Below, in pieces: positions 33,123 through 40,944 of a stretch of DNA of 64,000 nucleotides. Numbering within the stretch: position 1 is the first letter of the stretch; each line of letters starts with the position of its first letter. Position numbers and translations under genes: made by a program. Source of the DNA: Burkholderia stagnalis (lineage in GTDB: Bacteria > Pseudomonadota > Gammaproteobacteria > Burkholderiales > Burkholderiaceae); NCBI RefSeq assembly GCF_902830275.1, contig NZ_CADESW010000013.1, forward strand, positions 124,001-188,000. Direction: 5' to 3'. The notes under the pieces are model-generated. The model searched no databases, was not told the DNA's origin, and worked only from the letters and a program-made list of their open reading frames with translations.

Positions 33123-33395
33123 CGCAACGGGGCGACGCAGGCGCCGGCGAGGCCATCCCCAGCGCTTGCGCGGTACCCGTCAGCTGACTTGGTGCGCCGA
33201 GCCTGGCGTATGTCGTCCAGCCGGCCGCATGTCGAAGCGGGGTAGCGCACGATCGATGCGGGCGTCATGTCGGACGCTGCCCGTCCGGACGTCGCACGAC
33301 TGGCCGCCTTCGCGGCTACCCCGCGAATACCGGCGACGATCCCGGAAGCGATTTCTTCCAGTGCCCGGAGGGGGTGGCCATCGACGAGCGCATCG

Positions 33396-33531
33396 TCGCC
33401 GATGGGTTTCGGCTACGTCGAAGGCGTTACCCACGACTCTGTCGTCACGGCGCCACCACGCTGTTGCCGCACTGAACGTGCTCAACGGCGCCGTACTCGC
33501 CACCTGCAAACCGCGCCATCGACATCAAGGT
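33396..33531 (+). mobile_element. IS630-family transposase fragment
   Basis: Three plus-strand frames in succession give pieces of an IS630-type transposase: SPMGFGYVEGVTHD, then CRHGATTLL, then VAALNVLNGAVLATCKPRH followed by RHQ. Joined, they follow the family order around the HGTTTLFAALN region before the second catalytic aspartate. At least two frameshifts and loss of both ends show it is dead. No terminal repeats were found. The fragment fills the gap between the TetR gene and the aldehyde dehydrogenase gene, marking an old insertion. Confidence 0.75.
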
Positions 33532-33555
33532 TGCGGCGCGAGGATTCGGCTGGAT

Positions 33556-35028
33556 TCAATCGAGCCCGCCTTGGCACAGGTACTTGATCGACAGGTAATC
33601 GTCGAGGCCATAGCGCGAGCCTTCGCGACCATAACCCGATTCCTTCACGCCGCCGAACGGCGCGGCCTCGCTCGCGAGCGCGCCTTCGTTGATGCCGACG
33701 ATGCCCGTTTCGAGCCGCGCCGACACGCGCGCGATGCGCCGCACATCCTGCGTGTAGAAATACGCGGCGAGCCCGAACGGCGTGTCGTTCGCGGCGCCGA
33801 CGGCCTCGTCCTCGGTATCGAAGCGAAACAACGCCGCGATCGGGCCGAACGTTTCCTCGCAGTTCAGTTGCATGTGGGCAGTCGCGTCGGCGAGCACCGT
33901 CGGTGCGTAAAAGTTCGGGCCGAGTTCGGCCAGACGCTTGCCGCCGGCGAGCACGCGCGCGCCGCGCTCGATCGCGTCGCCGACGTGGCGCGCGATCTTG
34001 TCCACCGCACGCGCGTTGATCATCGGGCCGATCTGCGCGGCCGGGTCGGTCGCCGGCGCGACCTTCAGCGCGGCGACGCGCGCGGCGAGCTTCGCGGCGA
34101 ACGCATCGTAGACGCCGGCCTGCACGTACACGCGATTCGGCGACACGCAGGTCTGACCGCCATTGCGGAACTTGGCGGCCATCAGCCCGTCGACCGCGGC
34201 ATCGAGTTCGGCATCGTCGAACACGATGAATGGCGCATTGCCGCCGAGCTCGAGCGACAGCTTCTTCAGCGTTGCCGCCGATTCGCGCGCGAGCAGCTTG
34301 CCGACCGGGGTGGATCCGGTGAACGTGATCTTGCGCACGCGGCCGTCGGCGAGCCAGTCGGCCACGGCATCGATGCCGCGTTCGCGCGACGCGGCAATCA
34401 TGTTCAGCACGCCGGCCGGCACGCCGGCTTCCTGCGCGAGGAAGGCCAGCGCGAGCGCGGTGAGCGGCGTGTCTTCGGCCGGCTTCGCGACGACCGTGCA
34501 GCCCGCGGCCAGCGCGGGCGCGATCTTGCGCGCGATCATCGCGAGCGGGAAATTCCACGGCGTGATCGCGGCGACGATGCCGATCGGCTCCTTGACCGCA
34601 CTGAGCCGTTTGCCGCGCTGCTGTTGCGGAATCAGGTCGCCGTAGGTGCGCGTCGCCTCCTCGGCGAACCACAGCACGTACGATGCGCCGTAGGCGACTT
34701 CACCGCGCGCTTCGGCGAGCGGCTTGCCCTGTTCGCGCGACATCAGCCTTGCGAGATCGTCGGTGTGCGCGACGATCGCCGCGTGCCACGCACGCAGGAT
34801 CGCGGCCCGTTCGCGAGCGGGCGTTGCACGCCAGGCGGGCAGCGCGCGTGCCGCCGCGTCGGTCGCGGCGCGCGCGTCGGCGGCGCCGCTGTCGGGTGCG
34901 TGGGCAACGGTCTCGAGCGTGGCCGGATCGGTGACGTCGAAACGGCGGCCGTCGAGCGCGTCGCGCCAATTGCCGTCGATCAGGTTGGCGGTGCGAACGA
35001 GTTCGGTTCGAGACAGCGTAAGCGGCAT
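33556..35028 (-). CDS. gabD: NAD(P)-dependent succinate-semialdehyde dehydrogenase-like
   Basis: A 490-residue aldehyde dehydrogenase. The cofactor motif TFTGSTPVGKLL (about 240-251), catalytic glutamate in LELGGNAPF (about 263-271) and nucleophile cysteine in NGGQTCVSPNR (about 295-305) are intact; GGVKESGYGREGS is near the C-terminus. Sequence style and length match GabD/DavD-type enzymes that oxidise succinate or glutarate semialdehyde. Together with the Lrp gene and omega-aminotransferase just upstream on the same strand it makes an amine or amino-acid degradation unit in which this enzyme takes the aldehyde formed by transamination. Confidence 0.85.
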   Translation of the reverse strand: MPLTLSRTELVRTANLIDGNWRDALDGRRFDVTDPATLETVAHAPDSGAADARAATDAAARALPAWRATPARERAAILRAWHAAIVAHTDDLARLMSREQGKPLAEARGEVAYGASYVLWFAEEATRTYGDLIPQQQRGKRLSAVKEPIGIVAAITPWNFPLAMIARKIAPALAAGCTVVAKPAEDTPLTALALAFLAQEAGVPAGVLNMIAASRERGIDAVADWLADGRVRKITFTGSTPVGKLLARESAATLKKLSLELGGNAPFIVFDDAELDAAVDGLMAAKFRNGGQTCVSPNRVYVQAGVYDAFAAKLAARVAALKVAPATDPAAQIGPMINARAVDKIARHVGDAIERGARVLAGGKRLAELGPNFYAPTVLADATAHMQLNCEETFGPIAALFRFDTEDEAVGAANDTPFGLAAYFYTQDVRRIARVSARLETGIVGINEGALASEAAPFGGVKESGYGREGSRYGLDDYLSIKYLCQGGLD

Positions 35029-35136
35029 GACAGATCCTTGGATGGAGCGATTCGGCGACGACGCCAGCGGCGCGGGCGCGCGACTATCCCGCGCGGACGG
35101 CGGACCGTCGCGCGCGTGGATGCCGCACGCTGTCCG

Positions 35137-35628
35137 TCAGTGACGTTCGCCGAACAGCGATTCGAGCGGGTAGTGCCGTTTGACGAACGGCGACTTGATG
35201 ATCACGTAACTGAAATACTTCTCGATGCCGATGTTCTGCTCGAGCAGCCCTTCGACGATCGTCTGGTAATGGCTCACGCTGCGCGTGATGAATTTCAGCA
35301 GATAGTCGTAGCCGCCGCTCGCGAGGTGGCACTCGACGATCTCGTCGACATTGCGGATCGCCGCGACGAAACGGTCGAAGTCCTCGCGCCGGTGGTCGGC
35401 CAGCGTGACCTCGGTAAACACGACCTGCACGTCGCCGAGTTTCTCGAGCTGGATGTGCGCACCGTAGCCGGAGATATAGCCGGCCTTCTCGAGCCGCTTC
35501 ACGCGGATCAGGCAAGGACTGGGCGACAGCCCGACCGCATCGGCCAGTTCGACGTTGGTCATGCGGCCGCGCTTTTGCAACTGGGAGAGGATGCGCAGGT
35601 CGATGCGATCTAGCTTGCTGTCCGTCAT
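35137..35628 (-). CDS. Lrp/AsnC family regulator
   Basis: A 163-residue leucine-responsive-type regulator. The N-terminal winged helix (LDRIDLRILSQLQKRGR; MTNVELADAVGLSPSPCL) and C-terminal RAM domain (DVQVVFTEVTLA; VECHLASGGYDYLLK) are typical of the family. It lies between the semialdehyde dehydrogenase and the aminotransferase genes, all on the minus strand, which fits local control by an amino acid substrate. Such proteins usually bind as octamers. No single operator could be assigned. Confidence 0.87.
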   Translation of the reverse strand: MTDSKLDRIDLRILSQLQKRGRMTNVELADAVGLSPSPCLIRVKRLEKAGYISGYGAHIQLEKLGDVQVVFTEVTLADHRREDFDRFVAAIRNVDEIVECHLASGGYDYLLKFITRSVSHYQTIVEGLLEQNIGIEKYFSYVIIKSPFVKRHYPLESLFGERH

Positions 35629-35714
35629 GGTCGCGTGAGAGGGAAAAAATGGAATGTCCGGTTACTTTAGAGTCGAACGATTGCCGCCACAAGCCCGGCT
35701 TTCCCTTGACGGGC

Positions 35715-37115
35715 TCACGCCGGCAGCGCGTGCGCGGCGTCGAGCGCGCGCTGCACGCCCGGGTCGGCCAGCACGTCGTCGAGCGTCTTTCCCACGCGCT
35801 CGAACATCAGGTCGAACTCGCCCGCGGTGAAGCTCAGCGCCGGCGCAAAACCGAGCACGCCGTCGCCGAATGCGCGAAACACCACGCCGTTCGCGTACGC
35901 GGCGGCGGCGATCTTGTCGGGCACGCCCAGCGCCGGATCGAAGCGGATCTTGCGTGCCTTGTCGGCCACCAGTTCGAGCGCGCCGAGCAGGCCGACCGAA
36001 CGCGAGTCGCCCACGAGCGGATGCGCGCGCAGCGCATCGAGCCCCGCGGCGAAACGCGGCGCCAGCGCCTGGCCGTTCGCGAGCAGCCCGCCTTCGTGAT
36101 AGAGCTTCAGCACCTCGAGGCCGATCGCGGCGCTGACCGGATGCGCGGAATACGTATAGCCGTGGCCGACCGCGGGCGAATCGGCGCGGGTGCCCGCGAT
36201 CCCTTCATAGATTTCGTCGGACATCAGCACCGCGCCCATCGGCGCATAGCCGGCGGTCAACCCCTTCGCGACGGTCATCAGGTCCGGGTCGACCTGCTCG
36301 GCTTCGCACGCGAACAGCGGGCCCGTGCGACCGAAGCCGGTGATCACCTCGTCGGCGACGAACAGGATGCCGAGGCGCCGGCACGCGTCGCGCATCGCCT
36401 TCAGCCAGCCGGCCGGCGGCACGATCACGCCGCCGGAACCCTGCACGGGCTCGCAGAAGAATGCCGCGACGTTGTCCGCGCCGAGCTCGGCGACCTTCGC
36501 TTCGAGCGCGGCGACCGACGCGGCGATCAGCGCCTGCGAATCGTCGCCGAGCGGGTGGCGATACGGGTAGGGCGACGGGATGTGATGCTGGTCCGCGCGC
36601 GGCAGGTCGAAGTGACGGTGGAACGCGGGCAGCGCGGTGAGGCCGGCGCCGATCGACGACGAGCCGTGGTAGCCGCGCTCGAGCGCAATCATCTGCTTTT
36701 TCGACGGGCGGCCGGTCGCGTTGAAATAGTGCGTGATGAAACGCACGGCGGAGTCGATCGCATCCGAGCCGCCGAGCGTGAAATACACGCGGTTCAGCGA
36801 CGGCGGCGCCAGCGCCGCGAGCCGTTCGGCCAGCTCGATCGCGGGCTGCGAGCCGAAATGAAAATAGCCGGTCGCGTAGGGCAGCTTCGCCATCTGCTCG
36901 GCGGCGGCCTGCACGATGCTGTCGCGGCCGTAGCCGACGTTCACGCACCACAGGCCCGAGAACGCATCGAGCAGCGTGTGGCCGTCTGCGTCGCGCAGGA
37001 ACACGCCGTCCGCGGATGCGAGCACGGTGACGCCGCGCGCCTCGTGCGCACGATAGTTGACGACAGGGTGGATCAGGTGTTGACGATCGGCTTCGATCAG
37101 CGCGGCTTGGTTCAT
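35715..37115 (-). CDS. Class III omega-amino acid / diamine aminotransferase
   Basis: A 466-residue PLP-dependent enzyme. The PLP lysine is in LMTVAKGLTAGYAPMGA (around residue 288), with DEVITGFGRTG (around 255) and GYHGSSSIGAGL (around 153) as further family motifs. The LWCVNVGYGR start and length are like pyruvate-dependent putrescine, beta-alanine or GABA transaminases. Adjacent Lrp and GabD-like genes on the same strand suggest conversion of an omega-amine to a semialdehyde. Exact substrate cannot be fixed by sequence alone. Confidence 0.86.
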   Translation of the reverse strand: MNQAALIEADRQHLIHPVVNYRAHEARGVTVLASADGVFLRDADGHTLLDAFSGLWCVNVGYGRDSIVQAAAEQMAKLPYATGYFHFGSQPAIELAERLAALAPPSLNRVYFTLGGSDAIDSAVRFITHYFNATGRPSKKQMIALERGYHGSSSIGAGLTALPAFHRHFDLPRADQHHIPSPYPYRHPLGDDSQALIAASVAALEAKVAELGADNVAAFFCEPVQGSGGVIVPPAGWLKAMRDACRRLGILFVADEVITGFGRTGPLFACEAEQVDPDLMTVAKGLTAGYAPMGAVLMSDEIYEGIAGTRADSPAVGHGYTYSAHPVSAAIGLEVLKLYHEGGLLANGQALAPRFAAGLDALRAHPLVGDSRSVGLLGALELVADKARKIRFDPALGVPDKIAAAAYANGVVFRAFGDGVLGFAPALSFTAGEFDLMFERVGKTLDDVLADPGVQRALDAAHALPA

Positions 37116-37275
37116 GGCAGGGCGGGACTCTCGTCGGGTGTCAGCGTGAGTTCATGCTACCGGGCGAGAAATCCGCACGTGCCTTCAATTTGCGGCCGGA
37201 AACGTACGAAAGCGGCGTTTTCCCGGGGTGCTTCGACATTTTCTGCTGCGCGCCCCGCCGCGCCGGCCGCGCGCG

Positions 37276-38202
37276 TCAGTAACCGCGCGCGCGATCGACG
37301 ACGCCGATCATCGGCTGCCCCGCGCGATGGCGCGCGAGGTTCGCGAGCACGGCGTCGACCGCGGTGTCGGGCCGCGTCGCGCTGGCAATGTGCGGCGTGA
37401 TGCGAACGCGCGGATGCGTCCAGAACGGGTGGCCGGCCGGCAACGGCTCCGGGTCCGTCACGTCGAGGATCGCGCTGTCGAGGCGGCCGCTGTCGAGCGC
37501 GGCGAGCAGCGCGGTCGCATCGAGCTGCGGGCCGCGCCCGACCTGCACGAGCGATGCGCCGGCCGGCAGCGCGTCGAACACGCGCGCGCCGAGCAGGCCG
37601 CGCGTGCCGTCGGTGAGCGGCAGCAGGCAGATCAGGATGTCGGTGCGGGCCAGGAACGTGTCGAGCGCCGCGTCGCCCGCGTAGCAGTCGATGCCGTCGA
37701 GCGTGCGCGGCGTGCGGCTCCAGCCTGCGCACGGGAAACCGAAGCGCCGCAGCGTGTCGAGCACGGCCTGCCCGAGCGTGCCGAGGCCGAGCACGCCGAC
37801 GCGTCGCGACGTGGCCGCGCGCACCGGCTTCTCGCGCCACACTTGCGCGCGCTGCTGCGCCGCATAGTCGAACAGGTCGCGGTGAATCGTCAGCACCGCC
37901 TGCGTCACGTATTCGACCATCCCGTCGACGATGCCCGGCTCGATCATCCGCACGACCGGAATGTGCGCGGGCACGCGCGACAGGTCGAATTGATCGATGC
38001 CCGCGCCGACCGAAAACACGATCTCCAGGTTCGGCAGCAGTGCGACCGGGTCGTCGGGCGGCTGCCATGCGGCAAGGTAGCGCACCGCGTGCGGATCGCC
38101 GATGTCGGGCCAGATCCGGAACGCGAGGTCCGGCGCGTGTTGCGCGAAGCGCTGCGCCCATTGCGTGCCGCGCACCGGGTCGGCCTTGTAGAGAAAGCTC
38201 AT
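37276..38202 (-). CDS. ghrA: Glyoxylate/hydroxypyruvate reductase A-like
   Basis: A 308-residue D-2-hydroxyacid dehydrogenase. The Rossmann motif GVLGLGTLGQAVLDTL (about 136-151) and the catalytic residues Arg in QVGRGPQLD, Glu in DVTDPEPLP and His in RITPHIAS are present. The short first domain and the QPPDDPVALLPNLEIVFSVGAG arrangement are like GhrA. It probably reduces glyoxylate or a 2-keto acid with NADPH. It ends a minus-strand series after the GNAT gene with a 12-base gap, so these two are likely cotranscribed. Confidence 0.83.
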   Translation of the reverse strand: MSFLYKADPVRGTQWAQRFAQHAPDLAFRIWPDIGDPHAVRYLAAWQPPDDPVALLPNLEIVFSVGAGIDQFDLSRVPAHIPVVRMIEPGIVDGMVEYVTQAVLTIHRDLFDYAAQQRAQVWREKPVRAATSRRVGVLGLGTLGQAVLDTLRRFGFPCAGWSRTPRTLDGIDCYAGDAALDTFLARTDILICLLPLTDGTRGLLGARVFDALPAGASLVQVGRGPQLDATALLAALDSGRLDSAILDVTDPEPLPAGHPFWTHPRVRITPHIASATRPDTAVDAVLANLARHRAGQPMIGVVDRARGY

Positions 38203-38214
38203 CGCGCGCGCCGC

Positions 38215-39075
38215 TCAGCCGAGCGCCTGGTTGACGATGGCGAACGTGCGCAGCGCCGGATCGCCGGCGGGCGCCGCGCCGCGCGCCATCGCGACGACGG
38301 TATCGACGCGCGGCAGGCCGAGCCCCTGTAGCCAGTCCGACAGCCCGCTGTCGCCCGGCACGTCGAGGCGCACGAACATGCCTTCGTGCAGCGCGAGCCA
38401 GTGGCTGATCAGCGCCTGCGCGCGCAGCGTGTCCGGCGCGATCACCGGGCCGATCACGTGGCCGCGGCCGAAACGGCGGAACAGCGCGAAGCCGAGCAGT
38501 TCGCCGTCGCGATCGAGCGCGATCCCGTTGGCGACGCCGAGCAGCGCATCGATCACCGCGTCGCGCGGGTAGCCGGCCGCGCGCGATGCGAGCGCGGCGA
38601 GACGCGGGCCGTCGGTGGTGCCGAGCGGCCGCATGCGCTCGCCGGGCGGCAGCGAGATCAGCGGCGGCTGGAACGCGGCGCCCTGGTGCTGGTCGATCGT
38701 GCCGATCGCGCCGAAGCCGAACTTCACATAGAGCGGCTCGCCGGCCGGCGTCGCATGGAGGAACACGGTCCGCGCGCCGAGACTGTCGACGACGCGCGCG
38801 AGCAGTTCGCGGCCGATGCCGCGGCCCTGTCGCTCGGGCGACACGATCACCATGCCGAGCGATGCGTGCGACTCGCCGAAGGGCCAGCCGAGCGCGGTGC
38901 CGACGATGCCGGCTTCGTCTTCGGCGACGAAGCCGCTGCCGAGCTGGAATGCGAAGCGCCAGTCGTCGAGCCGGTGCGGCCACTTGACCGCCTCCGACAG
39001 CCGGTGCGCGGCGGGCAGGTCGGTTTCGGCGAACGGGCGATAGGTGAGCTTGCTGGAAGGATTGAGGTCGGCCAC
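38215..39075 (-). CDS. Tandem GNAT acetyltransferase
   Basis: A protein of about 286 residues with an N-terminal GNAT fold (about 10-140; acetyl-CoA loop VSPERQGRGIGRELL) and a second, more diverged GNAT-like half (GFALFRRFGRGHVIGPVIA). The start GTG at 39075 is chosen because GGAG lies eight bases upstream; an extended frame to 39318 adds only basic non-homologous residues. The substrate is unknown. The gene lies 12 bases before ghrA and probably forms an operon with it. Confidence 0.75.
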   Translation of the reverse strand: MADLNPSSKLTYRPFAETDLPAAHRLSEAVKWPHRLDDWRFAFQLGSGFVAEDEAGIVGTALGWPFGESHASLGMVIVSPERQGRGIGRELLARVVDSLGARTVFLHATPAGEPLYVKFGFGAIGTIDQHQGAAFQPPLISLPPGERMRPLGTTDGPRLAALASRAAGYPRDAVIDALLGVANGIALDRDGELLGFALFRRFGRGHVIGPVIAPDTLRAQALISHWLALHEGMFVRLDVPGDSGLSDWLQGLGLPRVDTVVAMARGAAPAGDPALRTFAIVNQALG

Positions 39076-39554
39076 GCCGGACTCCGGATGGGTAGGAATG
39101 ACGCGTTCACTGTGCCAGCGCCGTTGCGGCCCGGATAGGACGATTCGCCTGTTTTGCGGCGGCTGCGGCCGGTCGGGCGAGTTCGACGCAAACCGGCTCG
39201 ATCGGCGCGCCGGAACGCGCGGTTCGTGCCGGCCCGGCCAGTCATTCCGGCAGCTTCTGCTGCATGAACGCCAGTAGGATTGAAGCACGGTGGCGCACCG
39301 CTCGCTGCCGCGTCGCACCGCGTTGCGGCCGAGCCGGGCACCCGCGTCGCGGTTTCACGCGCCCCGCCGGCCGGCCGGCGCGCACCGCGCGGGAGCGCAC
39401 CGCAGATCGTGCCGTGCAGCGCGCGCAACACGCGGCGATTCTGCGTTTTGAGCGGCGCCGAACGATGCGCGAAGGATTTTTTGCCTTGGTTCAATTCCGT
39501 ACAACCCAGCCCGTCCCCGGCCCTGCCGGGGCTTCACACCGACAGGACGTCACC
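39076..39554. other. Divergent intergenic region
   Basis: This 479-base stretch separates the GNAT gene from the HAD gene. No protein family was recognised. On the minus strand at 39436-39450 there is CAAAACGCAGAATCG, close to the start of the promoter module seen at 40656 and 46501, but its second half does not match well. A CCCCGGCCCTGCCGGGG hairpin lies just before the HAD gene. Confidence 0.4.
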
Positions 39555-40223
39555 ATGATCCAATTTGAACCGAAGTTCATCACGTTCGACTGCTACGGCA
39601 CGCTTACCCGCTTCCGGATGGCCGACATGGCGCGGGAGGTCTATGCGGACCGGCTGTCACCCGTCGCGCTCGAGGAATTCGTGCGTGCGTTCGCCGCCTA
39701 CCGGCTTGACGAGGTGCTCGGTGCGTGGAAGCCGTATCGCGACGTCGTCGTCAACGCGATCCGGCGCACCTGTGCGCGGGTCGGCACGAAATTCGACGAA
39801 GCCGAGGCCGAGCGTTTCTATCATGCAGTGCCGACGTGGGGCCCACATCCGGACGTGCCGGCGGGCCTGTCGCGGCTCGCGACGAAGTACAAGCTCGTGA
39901 TCCTGTCGAACGCGTCGGACGACCAGATCATGAGCAACGTCGACAAACTCGGCGCGCCGTTCCATGCGGTGTTCACCGCGCAACAGGCGCAGTCGTACAA
40001 GCCGCGGATGCAGGGCTTCGAATACATGTTCGGCAAGCTCGGCTGCAAGCCGGAGGACGTGCTGCACGTGTCGTCGAGCCTGCGCTACGACCTGATGACG
40101 GCCGAGGATCTCGGTATCAAGCACAAGGCGTTCGTCAACCGCGGCCATGAGCCGGGCACGCCGTTTTACAACTACTACGAGGTGTCGGACATCGGCCACC
40201 TCGCGACGCAACTCGGGCTGTAA
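39555..40223 (+). CDS. HAD-superfamily haloacid dehalogenase type II-like hydrolase
   Basis: A 222-residue HAD hydrolase. The nucleophile motif is ITFDCYGTLT (about 9-18), motif II is VILSNASDD (about 114-122), the lysine is in YKPRMQGFE (about 149-157) and the acidic motif region is VSSSLRYDLM. This arrangement is that of L-2-haloacid dehalogenases and their nonhalogen relatives such as phosphatases. The third acidic motif normally carries an aspartate (SxxxxDxxxA): here SSSLRYDLMTA fits. The gene faces the ABC transporter operon; its substrate is not evident. Confidence 0.82.
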   Translation: MIQFEPKFITFDCYGTLTRFRMADMAREVYADRLSPVALEEFVRAFAAYRLDEVLGAWKPYRDVVVNAIRRTCARVGTKFDEAEAERFYHAVPTWGPHPDVPAGLSRLATKYKLVILSNASDDQIMSNVDKLGAPFHAVFTAQQAQSYKPRMQGFEYMFGKLGCKPEDVLHVSSSLRYDLMTAEDLGIKHKAFVNRGHEPGTPFYNYYEVSDIGHLATQLGL

Positions 40224-40319
40224 GCCACGCGCCGGCTGCGCGATGCGTGCCGTCGCGCAGCCCACCGGCGGCCCGCTGCGATGCCCGGGAAAGCCCGTGC
40301 ACGTGGCCGGCCGTCGGCA

Positions 40320-40505
40320 TCAGAAGCTCACGCACACCTTGCGCGGCGCCTCGCGCACCTGCCATAGCCCCCCGGTACTCGCGGCGAAGAACAGCGTATC
40401 GCCCGCGCCGAACTCGAGCGCGTCCTGGCCGCCCGGTGCGAACGTGCCGGCACCGGACAGGAAGTGCATCACCTCCGCCTCCTTCACGTTGCACCGGCAT
40501 GTGCC
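40320..40505 (-). pseudogene. Truncated cupin_3 remnant
   Basis: The C-terminal about 55-60 residues of a DUF861/cupin_3 protein are legible: VKEAEVMHFLSGAGTF, then EFGAGDTLFFAASTGG and WQVREAPRKV, followed by a stop. The N-terminal half of the cupin fold is missing: the frame continues upstream into basic sequence of no family (40506-40700). A whole relative would be about 110-120 residues. The cupin style resembles the second domain of the bicupin at 48603. It was probably truncated by the rearrangement that left the hairpin-rich DNA upstream. Confidence 0.7.
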
Positions 40506-40573
40506 CGGCAAGCCGGCTGTGCGCCGCTTCCCGGGCAGGCCGGCTTCGCTGGCGCGGGCAATCTTCCGAAGAA

Positions 40574-40612
40574 CCGTTTGCCCGCTGCCCGCGCACCGCA
40601 CCGGGCAAACGG
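40574..40612. repeat. Inverted repeat in cupin remnant upstream DNA
   Basis: A perfect 11-base inverted repeat, CCGTTTGCCCG at 40574-40584 and CGGGCAAACGG at 40602-40612, encloses a 17-base loop. It lacks a T run. It lies where the missing cupin 5' part should be. Confidence 0.6.
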
Positions 40613-40655
40613 CGGTGCGCCGGGGCACGCAGCAAATCATGCTGCGCAGGCGGCC

Positions 40656-40725
40656 CAAAACGGTCGAATCGTGTCGTGCAGCCGCCCCGAATCGCGACAA
40701 CCCGCATTTTGGCGATGCTTAAATG
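40656..40725 (+). promoter_or_regulatory. Promoter module A, shared with 46501
   Basis: The blocks CAAAACGGT, GAATCGTG, CGAAT followed by CGCG/CAAC and TTAAATG recur in the same order and with the same 63-base overall spacing upstream of the flavin oxidase at 46626. Here TTAAATG ends about 220 bases before the ABC substrate-binding gene, far longer than the 55 bases of the other copy. The conservation suggests one regulator for both transcription units. Confidence 0.6.
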
Positions 40726-40799
40726 AACTCAATGCGCACGACGTCGCGCCCGGCACCAGCAGGCGGGCGCGGCGGGTTTCTCGAACCACGCTGGACCCC

Positions 40800-40912
40800 A
40801 GGGTCTGCTTACATATGGAACGTGCATGCGAATACGTCAGTATTCGCGGCGCCGCGCGGCGAGCGGCCGTTCTCGTGGCAACGCATGCACGTTCCACATG
40901 TAAACAGACCCT
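40800..40912. repeat. 113-bp element with 31-bp inverted ends
   Basis: Bases 40800-40830 and 40882-40912 are inverted repeats with 29 of 31 matches (ends AGGGTCTG and CAGACCCT). The 51-base centre contains a second small hairpin, GAATACGTCAGTATTC, and a GC-rich loop. No coding capacity. The size and structure fit a MITE-like element or a long attenuator hairpin. It lies between promoter module A and the ABC operon, close to a truncated cupin gene, which favours an insertion. Confidence 0.75.
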
Positions 40913-40944
40913 AGACCCACTTACCACAGTCAGGAGCAGTTCGG

